Source of the DNA: Anaerolineales bacterium
GTDB taxonomy: Bacteria; Chloroflexota; Anaerolineae; 4572-78; NAK82
Direction: 5' to 3'
NCBI GenBank assembly: GCA_024643945.1
Contig: JAHELX010000020.1
Location: forward strand, 1-24,622
DNA length: 24,622 nucleotides
Below the pieces are notes generated by a model. The model had not been told where the DNA came from. It ran no database searches and was given only the letters and a program-made list of their open reading frames with translations. Positions 9,572-16,293 of this stretch are shown here, in pieces; position 1 is the first letter of the stretch, and each line of letters begins with the position of its first letter. A program made the position numbers and the translations under genes.

Positions 9572-10024
9572 ATGACGACCATAGCCGTAATCGACGCTTT
9601 TCTGACCCAACACAGATTGGCTGTGGTTGGTGTATCCCGCGGGGGGAAGAAGTTCGGCAATTTGGCCTACAGAGAACTCAAGACCAAAGGCTATCAATTG
9701 TTCCCCATCAACCCCAACGCAGACAGCATAGAGGGCGACCGTTGCTACCCCAGCCTGACGGCATTGCCAGAGCCGGTGGATGGAGTCCTGATTGTCGTTC
9801 CCCCGGCCGAAACCGAGCAAGTGGTGCAGGACGCGGCTGCGGCCAAGATCCGTCGCGTCTGGATGCAACAAGGCGCCGAATCGGAGGCGGCGATTCGTTT
9901 CTGCCAACAGAACGGCATCGACGTTGTGCATAACGAATGCATCCTCATGTTTGCCGAGCCAACAGCTTTTGGCCATCGTATGCACCGTTGGGTTTGGGGG
10001 CTGCTGGGTAAGCTTCCTCGGTGA
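9572..10024 (+). CDS. CoA-binding domain protein (YccU-like)
   Basis: 150 residues, RBS GAGGAGG before the ATG. It is a Rossmann-like CoA_binding_2 domain: LAVVGVSRGGKKFGNLAYRELKTKGYQLFPINPN, then DGVLIVVPP, then VWMQQGAES and a final DVVHNECILM. This is the short stand-alone form related to the CoA-binding part of succinyl-CoA synthetase alpha. Small proteins of this type are cytosolic and their partners are usually unknown. The stop codon is 10 nt before the start of the threonine-synthase-like gene, suggesting one transcript. Confidence 0.87.
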   Translation: MTTIAVIDAFLTQHRLAVVGVSRGGKKFGNLAYRELKTKGYQLFPINPNADSIEGDRCYPSLTALPEPVDGVLIVVPPAETEQVVQDAAAAKIRRVWMQQGAESEAAIRFCQQNGIDVVHNECILMFAEPTAFGHRMHRWVWGLLGKLPR

Positions 10025-10034
10025 AAGGATTATA

Positions 10035-11315
10035 ATGGACCACATCCTCAGCCTGAAATGTCTGATCTGCGGCAAGGAATACCCTCCCGATCAGGTGGAT
10101 TACGTTTGTCCCGACCATGGCGACGACGGCATCCTCGACGTGCAATACGATTACGATCTGATCGGGCGGCGCATCAGCCAGGGTGACCTGCTGCATAGCA
10201 CCAACTACACCATCTGGCGCTATAAGCCGCTGCTCCCCGTGCGACCCGATTCCCCAGTCCCACCCCTGGCCGTTGGCTGGACACCACTCTACCGGGCTGA
10301 TCGACTGGCCGCCGAGTTGGGCCTCCAACATGTGTGGGTCAAAGATGACGGCCGCCAGCCGACTGCGTCCTTCAAGGACCGGGCCAGTGCCATCGCGGTC
10401 GTTAAGGCCCAAGAGAAAGGGGCCGAGACCATCACCACCGCCAGCACCGGCAACGCGGCTGCTGCCCTGGCCGGTCTGTGCGCCAGCGTCAATCAGCCCA
10501 ACGTCATCTTTGTGCCCGAGAGCGCTCCCCAGGCCAAAGTCGCCCAGTTGCTCGTCTTTGGCTCCACGGTGATGCTGGTCAAGGGTACCTACGACGACGC
10601 CTTTGAGCTATGTCTGCTTGCCGCCAAAGAATATGGATGGTACAATCGAAACACGGCCTATAATCCTTATATGACCGAGGGCAAAAAGACGGCCAGCTAC
10701 GAGATTTGTGAGCAACTCGGCTGGCAGGCCCCGGATCGCATCTTCGTCAGCGTGGGCGATGGCTGTATCATCGGTGGCCTACATAAGGGACTAAAAGACT
10801 TGCTCGTCTTGAGTTGGATTGACCGCATGCCCAGGCTGATGGGCGTACAGGCGACCGGCTCGGCCTACATGGCTCAGGCCTGGGCCAATGCTGAAGATGT
10901 GCTGACCAAGCCTCCCATCCAGGCCCACACCCTCGCTGACAGCATCAGCGCTGGCCTGCCCCGTGACCGGCTCAAGGCCATGGCCGCCGTGCGCGAGACC
11001 GGCGGCGCGTACCTCCAGGTCAGTGACGAAGAGATCCTGGCTGCCATCCCTGCCCTGGCGCGTGGCTGTGGCGTCTTCGCCGAACCGGCTGGCGCCGCCG
11101 CTTATGCCGGCCTGCTGAAGGCCGTGGATGAGGGGTTAGTGCATCCCGAGGAGCGGGTCGTGGTGCTAGTCACCGGCAACGGGCTCAAGGACGTGACCAG
11201 CGCTATGAAGTCTGTGGAACAAATCGGCACACGGGCATACAACGTTGAGCCCAATCTGGAGGATTTGAAGCAAGTGGTTGAGAGTATAGGGGCGAAGAGA
11301 GGACTAAATGGATAA
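10035..11315 (+). CDS. Threonine synthase-like PLP enzyme with N-terminal zinc-ribbon-like segment
   Basis: 426 residues from ATG 10035, chosen because GAAAGGA precedes it by 5 nt and the upstream gene ends at 10024. Seen: Cys9-x2-Cys12 and Cys25 in a short knuckle, PTASFKDR with PLP lysine Lys114, STGNAAAALAG near 143-153, and VSVGDGCIIGGL near 236-247 as the phosphate-binding loop. This fits threonine synthase or a related fold-type-II ammonia-lyase/synthase. No homoserine-pathway genes are nearby. In E. coli ygeW loci the equivalent PLP gene is diaminopropionate ammonia-lyase (ygeX), but the motifs here are nearer to threonine synthase. The stop overlaps the next ATG by 8 nt. Confidence 0.88.
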   Translation: MDHILSLKCLICGKEYPPDQVDYVCPDHGDDGILDVQYDYDLIGRRISQGDLLHSTNYTIWRYKPLLPVRPDSPVPPLAVGWTPLYRADRLAAELGLQHVWVKDDGRQPTASFKDRASAIAVVKAQEKGAETITTASTGNAAAALAGLCASVNQPNVIFVPESAPQAKVAQLLVFGSTVMLVKGTYDDAFELCLLAAKEYGWYNRNTAYNPYMTEGKKTASYEICEQLGWQAPDRIFVSVGDGCIIGGLHKGLKDLLVLSWIDRMPRLMGVQATGSAYMAQAWANAEDVLTKPPIQAHTLADSISAGLPRDRLKAMAAVRETGGAYLQVSDEEILAAIPALARGCGVFAEPAGAAAYAGLLKAVDEGLVHPEERVVVLVTGNGLKDVTSAMKSVEQIGTRAYNVEPNLEDLKQVVESIGAKRGLNG

Positions 11316-11577
11316 GAGGCTCAAAGAGACAATCGCAGCGTTCCGCATCCCGCCTAAAATGGTCCACAACGACCGGGGGGAAACGGTGGAGGTCATTCTC
11401 AGCTACGATGAATATAAGGCCTTCTTACGTTTCCTGGCCGATTATGTGGACTGGGCGTCCCTGCCTGGCTACCTGCAAGATGCGATTGACCATCTGCTGG
11501 CTGAAGAGGCGCGAGCAGAGCCGGGAGAGTCCATCCCACTGCGTAAGGCGCTGCGCGAGACCGGCGACTTGCCCTGA
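11308..11577 (+). CDS. Putative type II antitoxin (Phd/YefM-like)
   Basis: 89 residues. The segment VEVILSYDEYKAFLRFL resembles the conserved strand-helix of Phd/YefM-type antitoxins, and the acidic C-terminal tail (EEARAEPGESIPLRKALRETGDLP) would be the toxin-binding part. The ATG overlaps the end of the threonine-synthase-like gene by 8 nt and the stop overlaps the toxin start by 1 nt (TGATG), so it is translationally coupled on both sides. Assignment rests mainly on the downstream RelE-like gene. A promoter inside the upstream gene would be expected for autoregulation but is not evident. Confidence 0.7.
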   Translation: MDKRLKETIAAFRIPPKMVHNDRGETVEVILSYDEYKAFLRFLADYVDWASLPGYLQDAIDHLLAEEARAEPGESIPLRKALRETGDLP

Positions 11578-11834
11578 TGAGTTACCAGGTTTTGCTGCGC
11601 CCAGGGGCTGAACGTCAGCGTCGTAAGTTCGATGACCAGATACGACGCCGCGTCAACGAAGCTTTGTTGTCGCTGGAGGAAACACCACGCCCACCTGGTG
11701 CTATCAAACTGCGTGGCGGGGAAAACGAGTGGCGTGTCTGCGTAGGGGACTATCGCATCATCTACGAAATTGACGACGATGAACGTCTGATAATCATTCT
11801 GCGCATCAGCCACCGTCGGGAGGCGTATCGCTGA
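11577..11834 (+). CDS. RelE/ParE-family toxin
   Basis: 85 residues. It has the compact RelE/ParE pattern: a basic first helix (PGAERQRRKFDDQIRRRVNEAL), KLRGGENEWRVCVGDYRIIYEI, and a final IILRISHRREAYR. In RelE-type toxins the Arg of GDYR and the C-terminal His/Arg/Tyr cluster act in ribosome-dependent mRNA cleavage; ParE members poison gyrase instead. The GDYRIIYEI...SHRREAYR form favours the RelE/mRNA-interferase branch. It would be held inactive by the protein encoded just upstream. Confidence 0.88.
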   Translation: MSYQVLLRPGAERQRRKFDDQIRRRVNEALLSLEETPRPPGAIKLRGGENEWRVCVGDYRIIYEIDDDERLIIILRISHRREAYR

Positions 11835-12295
11835 AATCTATCACCCGCGCCCAAATCCAGTGGACTATCACTGCGGTTTTGGCGATAGGCTGGGTACTGT
11901 GGATGACCCTGCGCCCCGACTCCACGGTCGATACCATTAACCTGGTGCCCTTCCGCGATCACGCGTGGGCAGTACGCTGTCTGTTGAGCGATTGCTCTGA
12001 CATCACCGATGCCGTCTATTCCATCGTGGTTGATGTATTGGGCAATGTGGTTGTCTTCTTTCCCATCGGTCTCTCGCTGGCCGGCGTGCTGGGGGGCTTG
12101 CCATACCGGCGTCGCCTCGGTACGGCTGTCGCCATAGGTGCGGCTTTGAGCATTAGCATCGAACTCATCCAATTGACCATTCCCAGTCGTGCCACTGATG
12201 TGGACGACGTATTATTCAACACCATCGGCACAGCGCTGGGAGCCGCATTCCTGATTGTGGCTCAACACCGGCGCAGACGCAATGGAGAATGGTAA
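11831..12295 (+). CDS. VanZ-like membrane protein
   Basis: The VanZ-like core carries an LRPD motif after a first hydrophobic helix, INLVPFRD, IVVDVLGNVVVFFPIGLSLAGV, then ISIELIQLTIPSRATDVDDVLFNTIGTALGAAF, a typical VanZ family ending (ELIQ...R..DvDDvl.NtiG). About four membrane spans. The usual ATG/GTG/TTG search gives a TTG start at 11879 that cuts the first helix. A CTG at 11831 follows GGGAGG by 7 nt and overlaps the toxin stop as CTGA, like an ATGA coupling, and restores a full first helix; I prefer it, giving about 154 residues, but the start is uncertain. The family is named for teicoplanin resistance; the role here is unknown, probably cell-envelope related. Confidence 0.75.
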   Translation: MKSITRAQIQWTITAVLAIGWVLWMTLRPDSTVDTINLVPFRDHAWAVRCLLSDCSDITDAVYSIVVDVLGNVVVFFPIGLSLAGVLGGLPYRRRLGTAVAIGAALSISIELIQLTIPSRATDVDDVLFNTIGTALGAAFLIVAQHRRRRNGEW

Positions 12296-12301
12296 CTGCT
12301 C

Positions 12302-12361
12302 ACCCTTCCGGAGCACCCAATGGTCCCCTGCACAGGGGACCATTGGGTGCTCCGGAAGGGT
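12302..12361. repeat. Perfect 60-bp palindrome with 29-bp arms
   Basis: Arms 12302-12330 and 12333-12361 are exact reverse complements around a 2-bp centre (CA). The core GGTCCCCTGCACAGGGGA also occurs, as its complement, at 8704-8721. There is no run of T after it, so it is not a classical terminator, although the hairpin could still protect or end the upstream transcript. Confidence 0.9.
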
Positions 12362-12387
12362 AGGCTGAGTAATTACGGAGACTGAAC

Positions 12388-13377
12388 GTGAACCAAAGAC
12401 CTCGCTATTCTATCATTGCTCCCTGTTTCAACGAAGAAGGCGTGTTGCACGAACTTCACCGGCGCATCCGCCAGGTGATGGATCAAACGGGCGAGCCGTG
12501 GGAGTTGGTGTTGGTTAATGATGGCAGTCGAGACCGCACGCCGGAAATCATGCGCGAATTGCACGCCGCCGACCCCCGGGTCAAGATGGTCGATTTCGCC
12601 CGCAACTTTGGCCACCAGATCGCTGTCACTGCCGGGCTGGACTACGCCCGAGGCGACGCCGTCGTCATCATCGACGCCGACCTGCAAGACCCGCCCGAAG
12701 TTATTTTGGATATGATTGGTCGCTGGAAAGAAGGGTACGAGGTGGTCTACGCTGTGCGCACCCAGCGCAAAGGCGAGACCTGGTTCAAAGAGTTCACAGC
12801 CAAGCTCTTCTACCGTATCATTTATCGCATCACCGATGTCGACATCCCCCTCGACACCGGGGACTTCCGCTTGATGGACCGCAAGGCTGTCGAGGCCATC
12901 AAGGGAATGAGAGAGCGCCATCGTTTCATCCGGGGCATGACAAGCTGGGTCGGCTTCCGGCAGGCCGGGGTGTACTACGTGCGCGAGGAGCGCTTCGCCG
13001 GCGAGACCCATTATCCCTTCCGCAAGATGTTCAAATTCGCGCTGGATGCCATTACCGGCTTCAGCTATGCCCCTCTGCAACTTGCCACTTACCTGGGCTT
13101 CACCATCGCCGGCCTCAGCGCGGTGGCCGCGCTGCTCGTTGTCTACGCCCGGCTCTTCATGGGGGCCGCTCCCTTTTACGGCCAGGCGACCACATTGGTG
13201 GCGGTCCTCTTTTTAGGTGGCATACAACTTATCACCCTGGGCATCATCGGCGAATATCTGGGTCGCATCTATGACGAGGTGAAAGGTCGCCCGCTATACA
13301 TCGTGCGCGAAGCGTTAGGCTTTGATGAGCGAATCAGCGAATCAGCAAATCGGCAAATCGGCAAGCCGCTGAACTGA
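12388..13377 (+). CDS. Family 2 glycosyltransferase, polyprenyl-phosphate type (DPM1/GtrB-like)
   Basis: 329 residues, GTG start with GGAGA 6 nt upstream. Seen: N-terminal [22 protein letters not shown], the DxD metal motif DAD at 96-98 followed by [19 protein letters not shown] near 152-164, and two C-terminal membrane spans at about 230-256 and 265-290 ending [19 protein letters not shown]. This is the layout of GtrB/ArnC-type enzymes that move a sugar from a nucleotide donor to a polyprenyl phosphate at the cytoplasmic membrane. The last residues ([16 protein letters not shown]) are encoded by a short GCGAATCA repeat, so the tail has been lengthened by a repeat. Confidence 0.9.
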   Translation: MNQRPRYSIIAPCFNEEGVLHELHRRIRQVMDQTGEPWELVLVNDGSRDRTPEIMRELHAADPRVKMVDFARNFGHQIAVTAGLDYARGDAVVIIDADLQDPPEVILDMIGRWKEGYEVVYAVRTQRKGETWFKEFTAKLFYRIIYRITDVDIPLDTGDFRLMDRKAVEAIKGMRERHRFIRGMTSWVGFRQAGVYYVREERFAGETHYPFRKMFKFALDAITGFSYAPLQLATYLGFTIAGLSAVAALLVVYARLFMGAAPFYGQATTLVAVLFLGGIQLITLGIIGEYLGRIYDEVKGRPLYIVREALGFDERISESANRQIGKPLN

Positions 13378-13431
13378 GTTCAGCCTTTGGACGCGCTGAC
13401 TCGCTGACCCGCACCTGCGATGGGGCAGGTG
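13325..13431. repeat. Snap-back repeat GCGAATCAGC family plus two small hairpins
   Basis: The left arm GAGCGAATCAGCGAATCAGC (13327-13346) and following AAATCGGC units face a right arm GCTGACTCGCTGACCCGC (13394-13411). Between them a perfect hairpin GCTGAAC-TGA-GTTCAGC (13368-13384) has the glycosyltransferase stop codon as its loop. A further hairpin CACCTGC/GCAGGTG follows at 13412-13431. None is followed by a T-run. Confidence 0.68.
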
Positions 13432-13460
13432 TTCGCATATTTGACATCTGAGGTTTCCTA

Positions 13461-14924
13461 ATGATTGACTTGACAATCGATGAAGAACGACTGAACAGAG
13501 CGGTGCAACGAGCGCGAGAGCGCAACATCATTATCCCTACCTTCAAACAGCAGAAGGACCCCAGTCTGGTGCCTGATGCCATTCAGGCCCGGCTGAGAAA
13601 CATCGGCTTGTGGGACGTTACCTCCCTCAACCTCTTCCGTATCACCTGGAAGAACGAGCCGCTCCCCTCTGGGGGTGGCTTCAATGGCGTCAATTACCTG
13701 GAGTTTCCTGAAACCCTCACTGGCGTTGAGACGCGCATTATCGCGTTAGTGGGCAAATGGTTTCCCACCGGTGCGCACAAGGTGGGCGCCGCCTTCGGTT
13801 GCCTGGTGCCGCGTCTGGTCACCGGCCAATTCGATCCCACCACTCAAAAAGCAGTCTGGCCCTCTACCGGTAACTACTGCCGCGGTGGAGCTTACGATTC
13901 GGCGCTGCTGGCTTGCGAGTCCATCGCCATTTTGCCCGAGGGGATGAGCAAAGAACGCTTTGACTGGCTGGCTTCCATCGCCGGCGAAGTGATCAAAACC
14001 CCCGGCACCGAAAGCAACGTCAAAGAGATCTTCGACAAGTGCTGGGAACTGCGTCGTTCGGGCGAGGACCTGGTCATCTTCAACCAGTTTGACGAGTTTG
14101 GCAATCACCTCTGGCACTACGATGTCACCGGCCACGCCATGCAAGAGGTGTTGGAGCGCGAGATGCGCCCGACCGATACCTACCGGGGTGTGGTGCTGAC
14201 CACTGGCTCGGCCGGCACCATCGGCTGTGGCGATTACATGAAGCAACTCTTCCCTACCAGCAAAGTTGCCGCCAGCGAGGCGCTGCAATGCCCGACCCTG
14301 CTGATCAACGGCTTCGGCGCCCACCGCATCGAAGGCATCGGCGACAAGCACGTTCCCTGGATCCACAACGTCAAAAACACTGACATGGTGGTGGCCATTG
14401 ACGATGAAGCCACCATGAGCCTCATTCGCCTCTTCAATGAACCTGCCGGACAGGAATACCTGGCAACTCAGGGCGTGCCCCATGACTTCATGGCCCAATT
14501 GCCCTTGCTGGGCATCTCAGGCGTGGCCAACCTGCTCTCCTCCATCAAATTTGCCAAATACTACGAGCTCGGCGAACACGACGTCGTGTTAACCGTCCTG
14601 ACCGACTCGATGGAGATGTACCAGAGTCGCCTGCGCGAACTGACCCAGGAACGAGGTGACTATACTCCCCACGATGCCGTCGCCGCCTACCACCAACACC
14701 TGCTGGGCCAGAGCATCGACTACGTCCAGGAGTTGACCTACTACGACCGCAAACGCATCCACAATCTCAAATACTACACCTGGGTCGAACAGCAGGGCAA
14801 GACCTACGAGGAGATTCAGGATCAGTGGTATAAACCCGACTACTGGACCGGGGTCCACAACCAGATAGAGGAAATTGACGCCTTGATCGAGGCCTTCAAT
14901 GAGAGAACCGGCCTGTTGAAATAG
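13461..14924 (+). CDS. Fold-type-II PLP-dependent enzyme (TrpB/cysteine synthase-like), function unassigned
   Basis: 487 residues. PTGAHKVGAAFG puts the PLP lysine at Lys107 in a TrpB-like GAHK setting. PSTGNYCRGGA at 134-144 matches the substrate-binding STGN loop. TTGSAGTIGCGDYMK near 248-261 resembles the phosphate loop of cysteine synthases, and GDKHVPWIHNV follows later. It is longer than cysteine synthase, with a roughly 110-residue C-terminal extension rich in Tyr and acidic residues (Y-H-Q, YVQELTYYDRKRIHNLKYYTW). This is a distinct PLP family that I cannot assign to a reaction. Its place beside a threonine-synthase-like gene and the carbamoyltransferases suggests amino acid or diamino acid catabolism (inference). 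No clear RBS is seen (TGAGGTTTCC precedes ATG). Confidence 0.82.
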   Translation: MIDLTIDEERLNRAVQRARERNIIIPTFKQQKDPSLVPDAIQARLRNIGLWDVTSLNLFRITWKNEPLPSGGGFNGVNYLEFPETLTGVETRIIALVGKWFPTGAHKVGAAFGCLVPRLVTGQFDPTTQKAVWPSTGNYCRGGAYDSALLACESIAILPEGMSKERFDWLASIAGEVIKTPGTESNVKEIFDKCWELRRSGEDLVIFNQFDEFGNHLWHYDVTGHAMQEVLEREMRPTDTYRGVVLTTGSAGTIGCGDYMKQLFPTSKVAASEALQCPTLLINGFGAHRIEGIGDKHVPWIHNVKNTDMVVAIDDEATMSLIRLFNEPAGQEYLATQGVPHDFMAQLPLLGISGVANLLSSIKFAKYYELGEHDVVLTVLTDSMEMYQSRLRELTQERGDYTPHDAVAAYHQHLLGQSIDYVQELTYYDRKRIHNLKYYTWVEQQGKTYEEIQDQWYKPDYWTGVHNQIEEIDALIEAFNERTGLLK

Positions 14925-14929
14925 TAACC

Positions 14930-15090
14930 GGTAGATTGGTAAATTGGTAAATTGGTAGGTTGGTAAATTGGTAGGTTATAGGCTGGTAGATTGATAAAAT
15001 GGCAGATGGTCTACTGTCTACCAACCTACCAATTTACCAATCTACCAACCTACCAGTTTACCAACCTACCAATCTACCAACCTACCAACC
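14930..15090. repeat. Snap-back repeat, TTGGTAAA/TTGGTAGG family
   Basis: The left arm (14930-15000) is made of 8-bp TTGGTAAA/TTGGTAGG/TTGGTAGA units. A spacer (about 15001-15015) is followed by a right arm (15016-15090) of CTACCAAC/TTTACCAA units, the exact reverse-complement vocabulary. It fills the whole gap between the PLP enzyme and the next gene and runs up to the next ATG, leaving no normal ribosome-binding site. Confidence 0.9.
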
Positions 15091-15744
15091 ATGCACCCCG
15101 ACGACCGAGTCCTGGTAGCCATCATGAATAGCCAGCGTGACTGGGCCCTGGTTCAAGACGAGGGCTGGTATCGGCTGCCCACCAAACACGCCCCATCCGA
15201 TTCGCCCCACTTCGAGTGGCTGGCCTTCTATTTCACGAAAGTTTTCAAGGATGACAAGTGGGCCATCCACTACTATGCGCCCATCCAAGGCCACGAGCTG
15301 GTCACACGCCGCGACCTGATCCCCTCCGAGCCGGACCACCCCCGCGCCGGCCAATGGTATTATAAGCTGCAACTTGGCCCCCTGGAGCACAAGCTGCCTC
15401 CCATCGTCAGCCTCCGCTGGCGACGCATTACCTTCATCCTCACCACGGGTGACCGCTTTATGAACGCGCTCGAAATCAACGACCTCTTTGAGCAGGAGAG
15501 CCCAGTTGGCCACCTATATGTGAAACTAAAGGAGATGGGTATTCAAGTTGAGCGGGAATGGTGGATCGACGAGGAAGGGATCGCCTACATGGTGGACCTG
15601 GCCCTGCCCGTCGATGATGGCTGGCTGCCGGTGACCTTCGGGGATCGGCCCGGCCCGGCCGGCGGCCTGCGTTTCGCCGCCGAGTCCGAGCCGGAGGCCT
15701 GCCTGCGGGAGATACAGGCCAGGCTGCGTACCTTTGAAGCCTGA
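15091..15744 (+). CDS. Unrecognised protein, possibly with a degenerate restriction-endonuclease-like C-terminus
   Basis: 217 residues, not assignable with confidence. The N-terminal half has a WYRLP...FEWLAFYFTKVF...IHYYAPI...LV pattern, then DHPRAGQWYYKLQLGPLEHKLPPI and RRITFILTTGDRFMNALEINDLF. The C-terminal part has VEREWWIDEEGIAYMVDLALPVDDGWLPVTFGD. The spacing recalls DUF559-type endonuclease folds (Asp of VDLAL), but the expected Glu-x-Lys or Glu-x-Asp strand is not intact, so catalysis is doubtful. The ATG abuts the TTGGTAAA repeat, with no ribosome-binding site, so expression or the start is uncertain. A decayed sequence resembling its residues about 135-155 lies just downstream. Confidence 0.6.
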   Translation: MHPDDRVLVAIMNSQRDWALVQDEGWYRLPTKHAPSDSPHFEWLAFYFTKVFKDDKWAIHYYAPIQGHELVTRRDLIPSEPDHPRAGQWYYKLQLGPLEHKLPPIVSLRWRRITFILTTGDRFMNALEINDLFEQESPVGHLYVKLKEMGIQVEREWWIDEEGIAYMVDLALPVDDGWLPVTFGDRPGPAGGLRFAAESEPEACLREIQARLRTFEA

Positions 15745-15749
15745 TCTCT

Positions 15750-15905
15750 GCTGAGGAGACACTCTTATATCAGCCGCCCAGCTTCACCAATCAGCGTACA
15801 GAAGTTGCGGCAGAGGAAAATGTTCAGCTTCGTGCAAGAGAGCCCGGCGGCCACCTCCGAGTGAAGCTAAGAGAGATTGACATCCCGGTCAAGCGGGAGC
15901 GGCTA
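15750..15905 (+). pseudogene. Decayed fragment resembling the preceding gene
   Basis: The frame contains GGHLRVKLREIDIPVKRE, matching GHLYVKLKEMGIQVERE of the gene at 15091-15744. By eye about 37 of 54 bases agree between 15509-15562 and the corresponding stretch near 15849-15902. No start codon or full domain is present. The similarity stops where the cassette array begins (attC-like site at 15901-15960), as if the second copy had been cut there. Confidence 0.42.
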
Positions 15906-15960
15906 ACGATAAAGCTCAGCGGCGCGGCTTGTCCGCGTCCGCTGGAGCGCCTTGTTCGGC
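15901..15960 (-). other. attC-like recombination site 4 (end of nuclease cassette)
   Basis: Read on the minus strand: R'' GCCGAAC (15960-15954), then a stem CAGCGG-a-CGCGG pairing with CCGCG-CCGCTG around ACAAG, with single unpaired bases, then R' GTTAGCC (15907-15901). This is the layout of a short classical attC: AAC/GTT ends, unpaired spacer, extrahelical bases on one strand. The partner gene ends inside it. The outer bases GTTCGGCAT (15954-15962, plus strand) are the reverse complement of the cassette start at 17398-17406. Confidence 0.8.
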
Positions 15961-16293
15961 ATTCGCGTTTTTGGAGTCCGGGAGTGTGCCGTGTTTTAGT
16001 CGATATTCGTAGGTCTGTTCCTTCTTGCATCGGTTTACGATGATTGTCTCCTCGATGGGTGCTCCCATCGTCCAATAGACCATTCCATCTTCATCGTAAT
16101 ACGTGATGCGTTTCCGATAGAAGTTCCCCTCGTATCCGTATGTCCGGATATGCCGGACAAGCTGAATGAACAGATCTTCGTCAACGCGGTCACGAACGAT
16201 GTACTCGTGTGGCCAAGTGAGCGCATAGGTCTTGGCAAACGTCCAGTTCTGCTCAGTCACAAAAGCCTTTAGGTTACTGGGGAACTTCATCAT
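15916..16293 (-). CDS. Small conserved cassette protein, partner of the nuclease-like gene
   Basis: 125 residues from the ATG ATG pair at 16293, preceded by AGGAAAG. It overlaps the end of the upstream nuclease-like gene by 20 nt, so it is translationally coupled. The central part is strongly patterned: LTWPHEYIVRDRVDEDLFIQLVRHIRTYGYEGNFYRKRITYYDEDGMVYWTMG, then PIEETIIVNRCKKEQTYEYRLKHGTLP. I recognise this as a recurring accessory-gene family but know of no assigned function. The C-terminal tail (NAEQGAPADADKPRR) is encoded by the attC-like site, a common situation for cassette genes. It may be an immunity, specificity or regulatory partner of the nuclease (inference). Confidence 0.78.
   Translation of the reverse strand: MMKFPSNLKAFVTEQNWTFAKTYALTWPHEYIVRDRVDEDLFIQLVRHIRTYGYEGNFYRKRITYYDEDGMVYWTMGAPIEETIIVNRCKKEQTYEYRLKHGTLPDSKNANAEQGAPADADKPRR

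Noticed and set aside
9792..10034. Longer start for the threonine-synthase-like gene
   Set aside because: It would overlap most of the CoA-binding gene out of frame; ATG 10035 has a good ribosome-binding site and the zinc-knuckle start.
12302..12361. Rho-independent terminator
   Set aside because: The hairpin is strong but no T-run follows on either side.
14930..15090. CRISPR array
   Set aside because: Units are 8 bp, contiguous and reverse orientation halfway; there are no unique spacers and no cas genes.
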